From NCBI RefSeq assembly GCF_001949145.1, contig NW_019091355.1, positions 1,114,083 through 1,178,082 on the forward strand: 64,000 nucleotides of DNA. The letters run 5' to 3'. This DNA comes from Acanthaster planci. Taxonomy: Eukaryota; Echinodermata; Asteroidea; Valvatida; Acanthasteridae. Under the pieces are notes generated by a model, which worked only from the letters and a program-made list of their open reading frames with translations, was not told the DNA's origin and did not search any database. Position 1 is the first letter of the stretch. Each line of letters starts with the position of its first letter. The position numbers and the translations under genes were made by a program. Below, in pieces: positions 1 to 14,525 of this stretch.

Positions 1-3000
1 AGGCAAGAATGACAGCATTTGACCAAAATAGACGTACGCCGAACGGAAACGACAGAGAATGGGAAATTTCCTCTCAAGAGTGATTTGAAAACGATTAACT
101 GCGGGGTCCAATTCGAAACAAGGGATGTGTTAATTTACACATTCCGCGGCGCGACTGTGTTCCCGGCCCATTCACGGGCAAGAAAAGTTCAAAACGGCGT
201 CATCAAACTACTCCTGGTGGAAGATACCCCCACCAGACGTCGTTATTCTGAAGGGTGCAGAAACGAGAAAGGAAAAAGAGAGACGTGATATCGAGGCGTT
301 TCCTGGGCTTCGGGGAAGTGGAAAGGCTTTTGTTTAGTTATAGCCGCCGAATTGCGCGCTGTAGACACGCATGAAGCGTTATTATTAACCGAGGCAACTC
401 ATAGCTAGCTCTCTCACCGCAAACAGGCCGAGTTTCAACCCTGGTCCAAACAACACGCACATGAAGGCCCCGGCTAATGATTAATTCATCCCCCTTGATG
501 CTTCAGGCTTTCACACTCTGTCGGGCCCATAGCTGACTGACTCGGCATGGGTAAAAAAAGGAGTCCGACAGAGCGGTGCGCTGTTTTGTTCGAACAACTT
601 TTTTCATCTTAGTAAGAGAGAAGGATTTTCGTGTCAGTAGGACGACGACTGTTTGATGCGTGTCTTGCAGTTACAGTGAGTTCCCGTCAGACGCGACGAG
701 TTGTGTTTACACGACGTTCCGACTTGAATAATCTAAAACACGAAGTTTACAATTATTTGTGTAAATACTCTTGTTCTCTACTCCGGGTTGTTCCGACACG
801 ATAAGGCATTCGTTCCAGTGGATTGTCAATTTACATTTGATTCATAGGCTTAAAATAAAAGCCCGCAGTGGTAATTGGCACGCCCGCCCCCCAGTCCTAG
901 TGTAAAACCACGATATGCAAAGTCTCGATGATCAATTCAAAGATCTGCACATTTTTAGAATACCCGTTAATCAGTTCCTTATCGACTGCAGTTATTTTGA
1001 CTTAAAATTGACGCACTTTGGGGTTCACAGGTCTGACCCAGGTTTGGGTCTGACGGAGATGACACCGTGGTTGTTGTATTTAGGCCTATCAACAAATCCG
1101 GCTAACCTCGGTAAGGTTCAGTGTGTCACGCCATGGAAGCCCGCGTCAGTGAAGACGTACCACGTGAAAGTGAAGTTTGTTGGTGTCGCTAACCGCTGGC
1201 CCGATTTAGCAAACTGTACGTGCCGAGATTGGCCGCAGCATTCAAGGACAGATTGAAAAGAACTTCTTACAGGGTATACGAGTCCTTGAAATGGTACAAG
1301 CGATTCTCTGATGATAGACTTGTCACGTTAACGTAACAGGTGAAGTTCCACTGGAACCAGCTTTGCGTGACGTTATCATAATAAGCTTTGTTTTTTATAA
1401 AACCATGTTGCAAAGGTTTGGAAAGAGGCCCGACATAGAATGCGCTCGGATGGAATTTGTTGGAGGGGGTTTTTCGAAGAAAATTTACTAATTAGCAATA
1501 ATAAACAGGAGCCTGAGGCGGCAGCAAGTTTGAAAGACTTCCCCGCAATACAAAATACACGGCCTGTCAAGCTATACACACCTTGGATATCGAACAATGT
1601 TCCTAAGCAAGGCAATGTATCGCAATTAAATAAATCCATCAACCTGATTTTCAGCCTACCCTTGGAAAATGCACCGAGTCCGAGTCTTACAGTGTGCATC
1701 CCTAGGCAGTGGTGTCGAATCGGAATATTGCGAATCACTAATTAAAATTTCAGTGATTTCCCCCCTCTCTACCTCCCTATTACCTACGATTCGTGACTGC
1801 CCTGTGCGCTGATATTAGCCTGAGGACTCCACAAAATGATGGTACGCGGTCCACGCGTGACAGTACCGGTAACAGATCTAGATAACATTCACAAGACCAG
1901 GCCAAAATAACCGGCCTTCAAGTCCAAGTCGTAAACACAGGGCAGCGAAGCTTCTTGTCTGCTTTCTCTTGGCCACGATGCAAGGAGGCCCGCTCACTCC
2001 CTATCAACTCTGTTCTTTTCCTTGTCCGCCTATTCCAGACCTCCCCCCCCCCTTTTACGCCCAAGTCGTCGGATGTCGCGTCATTTTATTTGCGACGAGA
2101 ATGGGAAAAGCATTGCCTCGGGACGTGGTCTATGTGGGTGCCGCAGCGCACAGCAGCTGCTCCAGAATAAATGAATATCCCACATTAGAACTCAAAAAGA
2201 AAGTGGGGAAAAAAGTTCTTTGTCTGAGCGGCATTTCTTTGCCAGGCCTCCTCGTTCATGTTTCAAGTGCGCACACACACAACCGAAAGCGCGCACAGTG
2301 CGAGGTTGGGCGGTCGTCGGGCATGCATCAGACGCGGCTAGATTTTTTTTTTGAGTAATGATTTCCAGGCTATAGCGAATCCAGACTTCACGACCGGGAC
2401 CCTCTGGGACGTGGGAAGGGGGGGAGGGAGACACGGAAGCTACGTCACTTGAAAGATTATTGACAATTGCAACGGCTTTTAAGCCCACGAAGGACTGCAG
2501 GGAATTCTGCGCGGCAGCACGGTCGAAGCGTAGGAAATATCTGATCAAGAAACCACGTTCCTTAGTTGAGGTGGGTGTCCAGGCGCAGACGCTGAAGTTT
2601 TGCGGTTGAGCCCCAACTTAAAATAGTTCCGGAAATGTACGTTTTTCTTTTCGTTGTGCTAGGTTTGTAGTCTCTACATAATTAAGGTCAGGTGGCATCC
2701 CGCGGCGCGTCACCGCCCTCGAGCTACTTCGACACTGGAGAAAGTTAACAAAATCGTTAATTCTCAGTTTCTGGTTTTTTTTTCTTTCAGAAGAGCCGTC
2801 CTTATTTGTATTCGAAGGTAGACTCACTCCTAGCTTGTTTTTCAAGGGCAGAAACAGAATAGCCATATGCCGCACCAGGACACACTCACACTGTATCAGA
2901 CACAGCGCGAGCCCCTTGAAGCGATTATCGCGATTACCCCCGCAACGGTCATCCCGGTCACCGGCTCCATCAATCCAGAGCCGCGTATCCCGACACACGC

Positions 3001-5390
3001 ACACCGCGGAATGCGCCGACTGCTCGCCGACCCACTAGATCCGATTTTAAAGGGGCACGCAACTACAACGGGGTGGGAGAAAATCGTTCACAAACCAATT
3101 AACCTGACCAGCTATAGATCAGTTTTTTGGCGACGAATCTTTCCACTTTTCGCTTGGCTTACCACCGTCTGCCATTTTCTGTTTGACTTAACAATGCCCC
3201 CAAAAGAAATACATCCTCAAAGAAATTGTTTTCAAATCACGTACAACTTGTGGGAGGCAATGCATTCCCGGTTCCAGTTTCCTGATTTTAAATAGTCGTT
3301 TCTGGCAAAAGGATATTATGCTGGCTCGACACCCACGCGATCCCGTCTGCTATAGGGTATATCCATCAGGGTCATTCTAGCGCCTACGACTACCCGACTT
3401 GTAGGAGCATTTTTTCTTCAGTCAACACTCCCGCCACCGTCCCCTTGAGGGGCGGTGCCCTACAAATACTCGGAGCTTTGAGTGTCGATGCTGGCAACCC
3501 AGCAAACTGCTTATCATTTTGCTGTTGTTTAAAGCATGAAAATTTTGGTTTGCATTGTTTCGAGGTAAAAAGATAAAGTTTCAACTGGAAGGTGGAACGT
3601 TCTTGTTTTATGAATTTTGAATTCGCCGTGTTGGTTATTGTTTCATTAGGCGTATTCAAGAGAAGTTGGTCTTTTTGACTTTTTATGATGGTAGTTAGTG
3701 CACAAACCTCTGAGCCAAATGGATCAAATCATTCTACATTAACAGCTATCTATATTTAACGACACGGACTATATTTACATAGGGTGTCGAAGCTAATAAA
3801 GTACGCATGCTAATTTTCTTTTTATCTAAAATGTCCCTTCGTGACAAAGGTAAAACTCATACTGGTTTAAATACGGGTATCTTACCGTCACCAAAAATAA
3901 GAGGTATATACTTTCACCTACACATGTATGTAGTTTTGAATTTGTAAAAAGGTCGAACAGGGATGAATATCCATTGTGACTGACACCCACCGGAAGGCCA
4001 GACAGTTGAAAAAGGAAAGACTAGAACCAGCTATAGAATCCAAATCCCATCTGGGAGGTTTCTGGTATAGCGATACTGCCATTCCAAATACTCCAAACGC
4101 CGTCCTCAACACAACTGCTCTTCGTTTAACATCATTGAAAAGTCAGCTGAGTATCTGCGCTGGTACAATTTCCAGATATTTTCAGGCTCTTTAATTGCCT
4201 TGAATGCCGCCAGGCGAGGCGTCTGTTTCCTGCGACGAATGACTTGAACGGCATAGGCCTTCTGAGCCATGTAAGTTGAATGTAACTTATACCCGAAAAT
4301 CAAAACGATCGAGATCCCATTTGTGTTGAAACGTGGCAATATTTCGTTGATTTACCGAAGCTTAAGGCCATAATTAAAGTGACAGTCCCCAGAGGAAAAA
4401 AAACATGTCTTACCTGATTTTCTTGATGTCAGTTCCGACGTGTCAACTCGACCTTCAGTTCAAGTGGATATCCGGTGTTGTATAGTTTTTATGGCCCGGC
4501 GTTCTCTGTCCAGCTTTCGATACTGAAGCAACAATGACACCGTCACGGAAAATGCGAACGTGGTTGAACTCAATGCGGTACCAAAACAAGAGAGTTGCGT
4601 CTGGGAATCCAGTAACAAATCGGAAATCAGGAACGGATTTCCCTCTCTGCTTGGGAGAGCTGTGTAAGAAAGTCAAATGGGTTTGAAATTTACAGGTTTG
4701 TGCCCGGACTATGCGTTCCCGGTTGCTGCAACGACAAAGCACCGTCAGGCTGGTGGTTCGCGACAAACGTGGACCACGACGCGGTGTCGACTGCAAACAA
4801 ACCGCTGATTACGTCGCTGCGCGGTCCACACTGGTCATGATGCCTCCCTCACACCAGTAAGAAATTCCAGGAGGTGGAACGCAGGGAAAACATCCAGCAG
4901 GCCAGACGGCCATCCTCGAATGACACTGTCAGGGAAGCCGATCGTATCAGACAGACCGCGTACTTCACCAGTAGTCAGTCCATTTGGTTTGGAGCCGCCG
5001 CAGTGGCACTACGACCCTAGCACGTTGATAAGATAAACCTATGGTCTAAATGTGCCAAACGGCTACCGCTATATTCAGCGCCAGTTCCACGCGCACAGCT
5101 TGCTATGAGCACGCTATGCGTTGGCAAGCTTGGATATTCTCGCGAAGACTCGACGACAGCTGAATCGGGTGGTCCGTTTTAAGAGGCCGTATCTCCAGTG
5201 TCCTACAGTGCACGACAATGAATTTTTCCACAAATAAACTGTGACATATAGAGTACAAATCCTCCAAATCTTGAAAAGTTTAAACATCCCGAAAGGTTTT
5301 ATCTGTGTCCATAAATGACGCACTCGGATATTTTTGAGCGCGTACTGCGAGAAACTGTTCATCCAGCAGCTCAGCGTACACGTACACTGG
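1..5390. other. Intergenic, no gene recognised
   Basis: Mixed-composition DNA with many CpG and several T or A runs. Open frames up to 148 codons overlap on both strands and match no family. No RNA gene or mobile element seen. Confidence 0.5.
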
Positions 5391-5419
5391 GTTAAAAAAA
5401 AGGGTCCCTTTTTTTAACA
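5391..5419. repeat. GTTAAAAAAAAGGG/TCCCTTTTTTTAAC palindrome
   Basis: A near-perfect inverted repeat with no loop (A8 against T7). It could form a hairpin or be the remnant of a transposon end pair. Nothing else nearby supports a mobile element. Confidence 0.5.
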
Positions 5420-8400
5420 GGGCGCCACAGGAATTCTGTCCAAGGCAGTTTCAAAATTCTTTCGGGATACAAATCTTGAAGAACGTAGCTACCTGGGGAC
5501 GTCTCCAAATCCGATGCCGTTCGCTGGGGAGGGGAGTTATGACGTCAGATATTACGCACTTTTGTCTGGATCCTCCGCCGCTCCGATATGTTGGTGCCAG
5601 AGTCGCTATTGAAATGAGAGCGAGGTTCGTGAACTGAGAGGCAGCGCTATTATGTAGCACGTCCCGCGATTGGCCCGGTCCCAAAAGTGGTCCATCAATA
5701 GTGATTAGGCGCGTGTGTACTCTTGCGGAACTACCGGATCGTGCAGACGTGCCGGGTCGCGACCATTACAAGACAGGGGTGTCCGAGGTGATGGTGCCCT
5801 CGTGTGGAGAGGAAGCTTTTTCGCAGAAAAATAATTCGCTGTAGAGATTTTTTTCTTGCACGTTTCAACAAACGTCTCCACGTGGTTTCAGCGGAAATAT
5901 ATCCGGGGGGGGGGAGTCTGCTGCATTGTGTTCAGTAGTAACGAGGAAAAGTTTATGAAAAAGAAACCTCACTTTTATTCATGAAATCGATTGGAAATCA
6001 TGCCTAAAAATTGCAAAGATGGTGAAATGAAAGGACTACCACTGCAAGACTGTACAGAGACATGCATGCCGGGAAAAAAATCAAATGCTCGTATTTTTAT
6101 CAGTTGGTGATTCATAAGTTACGACAAAAACATGAAGACTTTTAATAGGTCAAAGAGCGAGCTGCATGGAGACTGGCTGGCCGGCACTGCTCTCAATATC
6201 CATCCCCGCGCACAATCGACATCAGTGGTGATTAGAAAGCCACCTGGCACGACAAATGGTACCGTCCCTGGATCGCCGGCCTGTAATAATGCCGCGACAC
6301 GCATCCGCCCGGCGGAGCTTGCCAGAGAAATAAAATGTGTCCCCTTTGTGACGCGCCTCGGCTTTCATGGGCACGTAGGGGCCCCGGCGTTTTGTTATAG
6401 CGGTGACTAGTCGATATCGCAGGCAAACACAATGAGCGGAGTCCTCTGTGTTCTGCAAAGCACGTTCTATTGACCGCGTATTGAACTCGCGCCGCGCTCG
6501 GCCGATAGCCACTTCAGCAAGCCGTAAACCCGTGATCTGGGAGTGTTTTTCTTTTACGGCGGCTTTTTTTTTGTCGATGTGTGGGGCACAGCGCGGAGTG
6601 TGAATCCATTGCCAGGCAGGCCGCATATGGAATATGTAATCACGTCGGCCGTGCCAGACACAAAACATGAGAGGAGGTGGTTAGGGAATGGTTGGGACTG
6701 GGATAGGGGAACGGTTAAGGCTGGCGGGAATGGTGGAAGAATACTGGGCATTTTATTCGTTCGTCTCTCGCCCCACGGGAACGGAGTGCCCTGGTCTTGA
6801 TGCTTTCTGTACCGGTAGCGATTGCACTAGGGCACTCGGGGCGCATTTCCCAATCATGATTAACGGACTGCACCACATCCTGACTCCACCGGTCATTTTT
6901 ATCACCATGCCATCACGTACAGTCAGAGGGCATTAAAGGGGCTCTGCAGAAAAAAAAAGCGTTCGGAATCTCCTCTCGTTTAAAACAGTAACTCTACTGA
7001 GCGAGGCGTCATGTTTGTGTTCCTCCAGCGCTGCATCACGCCATGTAAAACAATGCACCATTTTTGCACTCTCATCTTGATCAGGAAATCCACAAAGATT
7101 ACATCTCTGGCGTGAAGGAAGTGATACGGGAGAAGCAATGTACACAAATAGTCGGGTATAATTTGATATTGACGGCCAGAGAACCTTTAAAACCGAAATT
7201 CGCGAACTGGGGTAATGGTGAAACCCACATTAAGCCGTTAAAGAGAAACCCACTGGGAGCGCTGGACAAGTCAACCGCAAATAACTCTCATGCGACCAGC
7301 GCGCTACTTTCCTGTAAACCGGTTTTTGTTTTGTTCATGATACGACCGGGGCGCGGGCTCCTCTTTTCTAATCTCTAGTCCCTGCTTGGATGGCTTCTAT
7401 TTTTCACGGACGTTGATGAGGAGGCGTGAATGTGACGGGACGGGTGACCAGGGAGCCCCTGTGGCAAAGTTCCCGGTCATGCGTGTCGCACAAAAGGCAA
7501 GGGGGAGGCTACTGCGCTCAGAGACACCCCAAAACCTCAGGTCCAGCATCCGAGACCCGATTCCTGCGAAACCAGTGTGGGGCAAGTGTCGCGACGGTGC
7601 GGTCGTTTTTTTTCCCGGGTGGTGGTGTGGGGGGGGAGGCGTCTCGTCTTTTCACCGAGGCCAGCCGCCCCGGGGGAATTTGGCGAGGCGGCCCCCGTCT
7701 CTTGATCAGCCAGTCCCTGGGTACCAAACGGCTTGATCGCGGGCCTGGTAACTCGAGTCTGCCTGATCAATTTGTAAACGAGGTTTCGGACCGGCGGGCC
7801 TCCGCCACTGAGGAGCAGGGAAAGCCGAGCCTCCAAGGCACGAATTAACGCAAAGCGCGTAATCTTCTCTTTCCCTAACTGTTGGCACGGCGTGCATACA
7901 GCGTTTTTTCCCTCCCGTCACTTTCTCTCTTAGTACGTTGAATTTTCCATTTTCAGTCGGGCTTCTTTTTAACCAGCGCGGCCAACGTCGCGGCATATCA
8001 CATAGCATCCCTTGAAATTCAGCCCTCGAGCGATCTTTTTTCCTTCTCTTACGAGAAAGGTATGCAATCCTGCTTTCGACCATAGACCAACCAGGACCCC
8101 GGGCCGCCAGACGAGCGCGCGGCCCCGCTGCTGCTGTTTATCGATTGTAGCACTTCAGCGCAATCACTCCTCGGTCGGCCCGGGCCGGCTGGCTGGCTGA
8201 CCGAGGCACCCGATAGATGGATGGATGGATGAATTGGACAGGGGAGGCTGGCTCGCCAGGCATGCACGGCTCGGCTCAGCTCGGCGGTAGCAATGACACT
8301 TGCACGATAGCGTGGAGCGGCAATGTGGCGAACATAACTGTCCTCAATCGGTACGGCACGCTCATCACTTCCGCTACCGCCCCCGGCAGTAATAAATTTG

Positions 8401-8700
8401 CGGTCGTTATGGTATGAGGCCGAGGGAGCGTGCGTGCGTGCCGTCTGCATGAGAACAGAGCCCCGTTTTTTTCCCTTTCTCCCTGCGCTCAGCGAGCGGC
8501 TCGATATTAATAATAGAGGCCGTAAGGTATCGGGTGGTTCTGCCATACTATATACTTCAGTTTTAAAAACCTCGAGCCTGCTGAGAGGAGGGACCCACAT
8601 CTGCGCAAGAAGCGTCGAATAACCTTGCCTGATAAAAATGCCGAGATAAAAAAAAAAGCCATACCGGACGGTAATCGATCTAGTCTCGCTGCGCTAGGTT
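5420..8700. other. GC- and CpG-rich intergenic segment
   Basis: The part from about 6.1 to 8.6 kb is the most GC- and CpG-rich stretch of the window (for example 7386-7850 and 8090-8300), and therefore stays open by chance in several frames, including a 183-codon minus-strand frame at 8049-8600 with no recognisable domain. A CpG-rich promoter of an unseen gene is possible but not shown. A CRE palindrome lies at 5540-5547, and a short GATG run at 8216-8231. Confidence 0.4.
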
Positions 8701-11009
8701 AGATAACATCTCGCCCCGTTGCAAGATGATAACGTTTCAATGTCTGCGGCCGGACACTGCAATAATTATGGAGGGGACCAGCCTCGCACGAACCTTGCTT
8801 TACTTAAGTGCTGGATTTTCCCTGAAACAGAACACGCAGACGCGAACTAATATCTGCAACTCTCCACTAACAATTCATCTACGTATACCGTGTACATATG
8901 TGATCCATTGCTTAAAGATAGGATCTTTATTCAGAGTTACCACGGTTGGGTCAATTGTGGAGACAACTGGAACTTGCTAACGGTGCACGGCATGAGAGTC
9001 GATCATCGTTCCTCTATTAAATGCCACGAAACAACGAATATGGCGGGCCTCGTAAACCGAGGGTAAAAACAGGAGGACTGCAATAATGCATATAGAAGCT
9101 CGCAAAAATGTTCTCAAGAACGTATTAATTTGAAATGAATTGCCCTCGAGGCCAGCTTGCTCCCGAGGCTTAGTGCTATTGCGAAGTTATTCTGTCTCTG
9201 AGTTTTCCCTTCATTATAGTTGATTATGTCTAGATTCGGCACAGCCATAAACAAAGGCATGTTTCATTTTTGTTTGATGTCTTCAGTTTTCCCGCGGCAA
9301 TGGACAGTATCGTGTTGTGACTGGACTTAGAGTCAACTGATCATGTCAGAGTAGATCATTGATCGGATCAGCGCAAAGTCTATGCAAGCCCTTCACGCGA
9401 TTTGAGTCAGTGAAAGGCTGCATACGTAGACGTTGATACACTCTCTGGTTCGCAGAGATTTGGTCCAAAAAGCAGGAATAATGGATACACGAATCTAACA
9501 CATTCATGGCGCATGAGGTAGCAATTTCTCTGTTCACGAAATTCCAGAGACAAGACGATAGACCTGGAATACACGCCAATCCGAACACCAGGTCGCCATG
9601 CACAGAGAAAGCCCCCAGGAATGGAGGCCGTAATTAGGGGGGTCTTACAGAGGCACACTGACCTCGCATAAGGACCAGTATATAATTACAAGTGATGTTA
9701 TCATAAATTTCCCTTTTGTTGCCCTGTAGTGCATCGCCTTTCGAGTGCTCTACACAAGTGACTAGATTTTGTGAAGGGATTTCTCAGTCCAAATCATGGG
9801 GGGGGGCTGTTGCTCAAACTGTAATGTGTTTTTTCAATCCTCATGATCACGCCACAGTGTTTGTTTACTCTTACCACAACTTTGACGTGGCGTCCGTGAC
9901 CTACTTAGGACACTGAAGAACTGACCACGTCACTGAACTATTGGTGTGAGGTGCTTGACCCAGTTCGGAATTGGGCATGCAGACAATGTCGATTCTCACC
10001 GGTTGCTGCGACTGTTGTCTAATAGCTCAAACACCATAACAAAAACAGAGTTATGGAGATCTTTAGGTACCATCTACGAGTTTGGGATCGCGAGATAATT
10101 TATCGCGGGATGTCGACATTTCGCATGTGAGACAATTAATCACAAGATGGCGGCATCCTCAAACTAGTCCTGAGATAAAACTCTGATAGAACCGCCTGAG
10201 CTTAGTGCAAAGGCGTTAGGCAGAAGCGTATAATTCATTACCTTTTACTCTCTGCCATCGTTTTTTCTTAATAAAAGAGCGATTGTTTATCTTGCAGCGG
10301 AAAACTGATTCCGAAGGTGTGGGAAACATCAACTATGCACTGCCGGCATTGGGAACCATCCAGCTACGCGCCGCGTTGATTAATCGTGTTTGCCATATAC
10401 CTTGTCGCGCAACCGGCCAGGTTTCGGCCGAAACGAGGCTCGCCATCAACGCCTGCATAAATGCTTGAATTCTGCGTATTGATTAATACCGCAAACCTTG
10501 CCACGATCCTTTCTGTCTCCGCACGCGGCCGTTGGGGAAAAAACCTCGTACGTGCGCGGAATCGGCAAAGGCGAATCCAGCCGGCATTTGTTGCCTCTGG
10601 TTACGTCAGGCAACCGCTGGAGTGGCCCAAACATCGTTGCAATGCGGGACTCGGGGCCAACCGACGAAGTTTTTCACGTTCGGTTATAAGAGAGTAGATG
10701 GATAGTAGTAACAGGAATGATTAAAGGAATGATAACAAGGATAGCAGCGATACTCTTTTAATTTTTTTTGGTTTACGAAATTATTTATTCAACCAAGTTC
10801 ACTCATTAAATAAAAAAGACTCACCGTGGCTTTCAGGGCATAATCCAGGTGTTTCTGTATGTACAGAGTAGGCCTACAGCCAAATGAAGTTTCTGGAGAC
10901 CGGCTGTGGATACTTTGCTTTTTGGGGGAGAAGGGGGAATTACACTGGGCAATCTGTTCGGCATACGTAGCATGAGGAGCGATGTTATAGCTTAACATTG
11001 TGTGCAGTG

Positions 11010-11285
11010 CTACATTTACACTGTGGTGTTACATGGTGTTACATTAGTCTCTTATGAAGTGCCAAACTAAAACCGTGTGTGGTATGAAATCTACATGGTG
11101 TGTGGTGTTTAATTAGTACTTGGACCTATGAGCGGTGTTAAAATCAAGACAGTGCGGTATTGATGTTCAGTGGTTTAATATGGATAGCACTCGGTGTTAC
11201 GTTAATCAGATATCAGTGGGGTGAACTCTAACGGAGTCAGTCACTTTCCCCAGTGCAAATGTCCTTGACTTTTGAGAAGATCAGA
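11010..11285. repeat. GTGTTA-rich degenerate repeat tract
   Basis: The motif GGTGTTA or close variants occurs about eight times (for example GTGGTGTTACATGGTGTTAC at 11023, GCGGTGTTAAAAT, TCGGTGTTACGTTAA), ending in AACTCTAACGGAGTCAGT. The spacing is irregular. It looks like decayed transposon DNA rich in a short motif; class unknown. Confidence 0.4.
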
Positions 11286-14200
11286 AGGTCGAAAAATTTC
11301 TTAGTACAGTTACCAAGGAATTAAGATTCTTGACGAGGACTGTGTGGGCAATGCTGGTACAATGCCCTTGTAGCTGAAAAAGGGTCAAGTGAAACAATGA
11401 AAAGACAGTTAAAAACCAACTAGCGTGGATTACACAAAAAAATCAATGTTTGTCCCTGCCCAATCACGAATGTCGCGCCTCTTCTATGAGCAACGAAAAT
11501 ACACGGGCAAGCGTAACTAGGACGAGCCCGTGTGCAGACGTCGTACATAACCAACTTTCATGACACATCCCCGGTTATTAAACAGTTCCGATTGCCCTTA
11601 ATGCGCACGTGTTTGTAGAACGGCAAGCAAGGTATTAGCCATTTTGACTTGTGATCAACTCGAATACACAAAGCTGCGACTTTTAATTCAGAGAACGTGA
11701 CGCCATACCCTTGGATGATCATTTATTCCCTGGGTTCTCAAAGCCAGCAATAAACGCCCTTCTTAATCAGTGAACGCACACCGTAAACTTACCCCAAGTT
11801 CCAAAAACATCACGAAGTCAATTTCAATTTAAACTCGGAAAGAGGTGGGACGGAAATAATTTGTCTTCTAAAGATCCTCAATATTATGACGTCTTAAAGT
11901 TGTTGTTTATTAATCGATTTTACATTGAAAAATAAGGAAACCACGATGAACGTCTCGAATGAGCCAGTTCGGTATTTCAAAACAGCAAAGCTTTTCGGGA
12001 ACAAAGTACGCGCACGAGTCTACTTAGGAGAATGCGCCGACAGGGCATTCCAACCTCGTTCTCATGGGTACGATCTTGACGCGCCATGTTGGTTCTCACC
12101 ATGCCTTGCGCAATCAGGTGAAGGAGCACGTACGCAGCCCCCTCGCACGCGCGTCCAAATGACCTCACGGACGCGCCGCCAGTGGGTATGCGCTCTTGGA
12201 ATACGGAACTGGCCCACTGATGTTAGCTTGCATCCCAAACCAAGGGAATCCACTGTAATTTTAGTGATTTCTCGGATATACGAAAAAAGCTTCCTGGGTT
12301 TTCCATATGCACAAACAATGGTGTTCTTTTAGCACTGTATGCAAGGCTAGACCGCGTGACAAATACGATTCAATATTGACACAAATGGTGTTAACTTACA
12401 ACACGGTTTGCCAGGTAGAATAACCGCTCTGCTCATGGCCTCCTTGAAAGCAATCCGAGAAAATCCATCCCGTTTAAAAAAAAACAGCTCAGATTTCAGT
12501 GCGGTGATTTGAATCGGTTTGCTGGTTCGAGAAAAAAATCGGCATGCATTCCATTTATAAAAATGTTTCTAGTCGGAGCTGGGGAGGGAAACCGAAGCCA
12601 GCCGGAAGCCGACCAAAACATGCAAAGAGGGAGAAATGAAGATTTTTTTTGCCCCTGTAAATGAAGGCGCCCTGATAAGAGGGATGACGCATCGCTTCTG
12701 CAAGGCGGGGAGGAAGTACAGGGACGGAGTCACTTAGCGCATTGAGCTATATGACTCGTGACAGCCCATGATATTAAAGGGGCAGGGGCTCTACACCTGC
12801 CACCAAGACACGCTTGAACACCCGCTGTATTAAAGGGACGACGCAATACAATTTTACTCGAAATTGCCCGGAACACTGTGTCTCACTTTTACATTCGATG
12901 AAATTTGTCACAGGAGCAGTCGTGGCACCTCTTGATGGAGGTCAGATATGCACTCTGAAATAGGTTCTCAGTTATAGCAATGGAACAGTTTCTGTGGTTA
13001 TTTTTTATCAAGATCCGAAAATAACGAGGCAAGTTCTGGACTCGACCGCATCTTTGGCTCATGCATCTTGGAAGAACAGCGAAGGGTTGTTAGCATTATC
13101 TCCACTTAATGGGAACATGGGCCAATCGTTTTTCACTGTCAATCAAAGCGAGAGGTTTTTTCAAATCCAGTTACAAGGTCAAACTCTATGAACGTTGTTG
13201 TTTATTCAATGTTACCCAATCACGACGTGACTCAGGCACCTGCCTTGACGAAAATGCTGTAAAATGCATCCATTTCGAATAATCAGTGATTTACAAGGCT
13301 TGGGAGGGCAACGTGTTAGTGTTGAACCGATCTGTCAACGTGACACATTTGGTCACTTGAAAGCGTTTACCAAGTGGTGCGCGCGGCACCACGCTTAAAA
13401 TAAGCCACTGAAGGATTACACCATGCCACTGCGGCGCAGGTTAGTCGCATTGAGACCCTTTCTTCAGAAGTATTCATACTTAGCTGGTCCGATGTCTTGG
13501 GCATGTTTCTAGCGTCAATTTCATGAAAATCGGACATGCTATTCTCAAATGATGTCACACCAACGAAACACAGGGTAGCGTAGACCTTATACTATTATTA
13601 CTTTTTTTAAAATCCATCTTTAAACGACTATGCTTGGCCCATAGCGAGAACAGCGAACAAGAGACCTCTTCCGACTGGACATGGTTGTCTATATGCATAC
13701 CAAATTGCATGAAAATCTGTCATCAGAGGGCCTGGATCTAAATGAGGTGGAACCAGTTTCCCCCTTCGACTGTACGGCTCTTTTGCGTTCAGATTTCTTT
13801 TCTGTTCCATTTTTATTTATTTTCTTTTGATGGAGGAGTCAACGTGTCAATCTTCTGTCCCCTCGCGCGGTGTAATACCGCTGTTCACTCCGCTGTACAT
13901 TCCTTCTCGTGCGTCCTATACAGCTACGCTCACTCACTTGCAAGACAGTCTCCCTATTCCGAGCCGTACTGTTTCATCAATGCTCCGTTCAATAATACAA
14001 GGACCCAATTTTACATAGCTGCCCAGCAAAAAATCTGGGACTGTGCTATGTCCTAAGCAGAAACCGGCAGCTCACCAGTCACATGAAATATACTCACCAT
14101 GACCTTTTCTTCACATGCAAATCACTTTTTTTTGCAGAGCAAATTTTCCTCAGTGCTCTGCAAAATATTGAGTAAGTAGCTCCCTGGAACCTATGCTGTC

Positions 14201-14511
14201 AATAAGACTGAATTACATCTATCATCTTATGGTTCCACAATGGCCGGTTATTCGGGCACTGGATAAACAGAAAAAAAAATGAAGTGGCGGTACCACACTC
14301 ATCCTTACTTCCCGTTTCATAATGGTTGCATGCAGAAAAGAAAAAAAATATTTGGCCTACCCATGCAATTAGTACGAGAACGCTGGCGGGGCGGGAGGGG
14401 TCACGGAATATCGCGTCTAAAAACGCAGCGTCGATTGGCTTGACTTGAGATGGTCACTTTCCTCGATCCACTCGTANCAGCCCCTACCATTAACGTCTGA
14501 CCTTGGTATTC

Positions 14512-14525
14512 GGGGGGGGGGGGGG
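14512..14525 (+). repeat. G14 homopolymer near an ambiguous base
   Basis: Fourteen consecutive G. The only N of the window lies 35 bp to the left, at 14477, so base calls and length here may be unreliable. Confidence 0.9.

Noticed and set aside
8049-8600. 183-codon minus-strand open frame
   Set aside because: It lies in GC-rich DNA where stop codons are rare, overlaps frames on the other strand, is low in complexity and has no recognisable domain.
13500-13740. Similar short phrases CATGAAAATCGGACAT (13522) and CATGAAAATCTGTCAT (13708)
   Set aside because: Only about 16 bases are shared and the flanks do not align; not enough to call a repeat.
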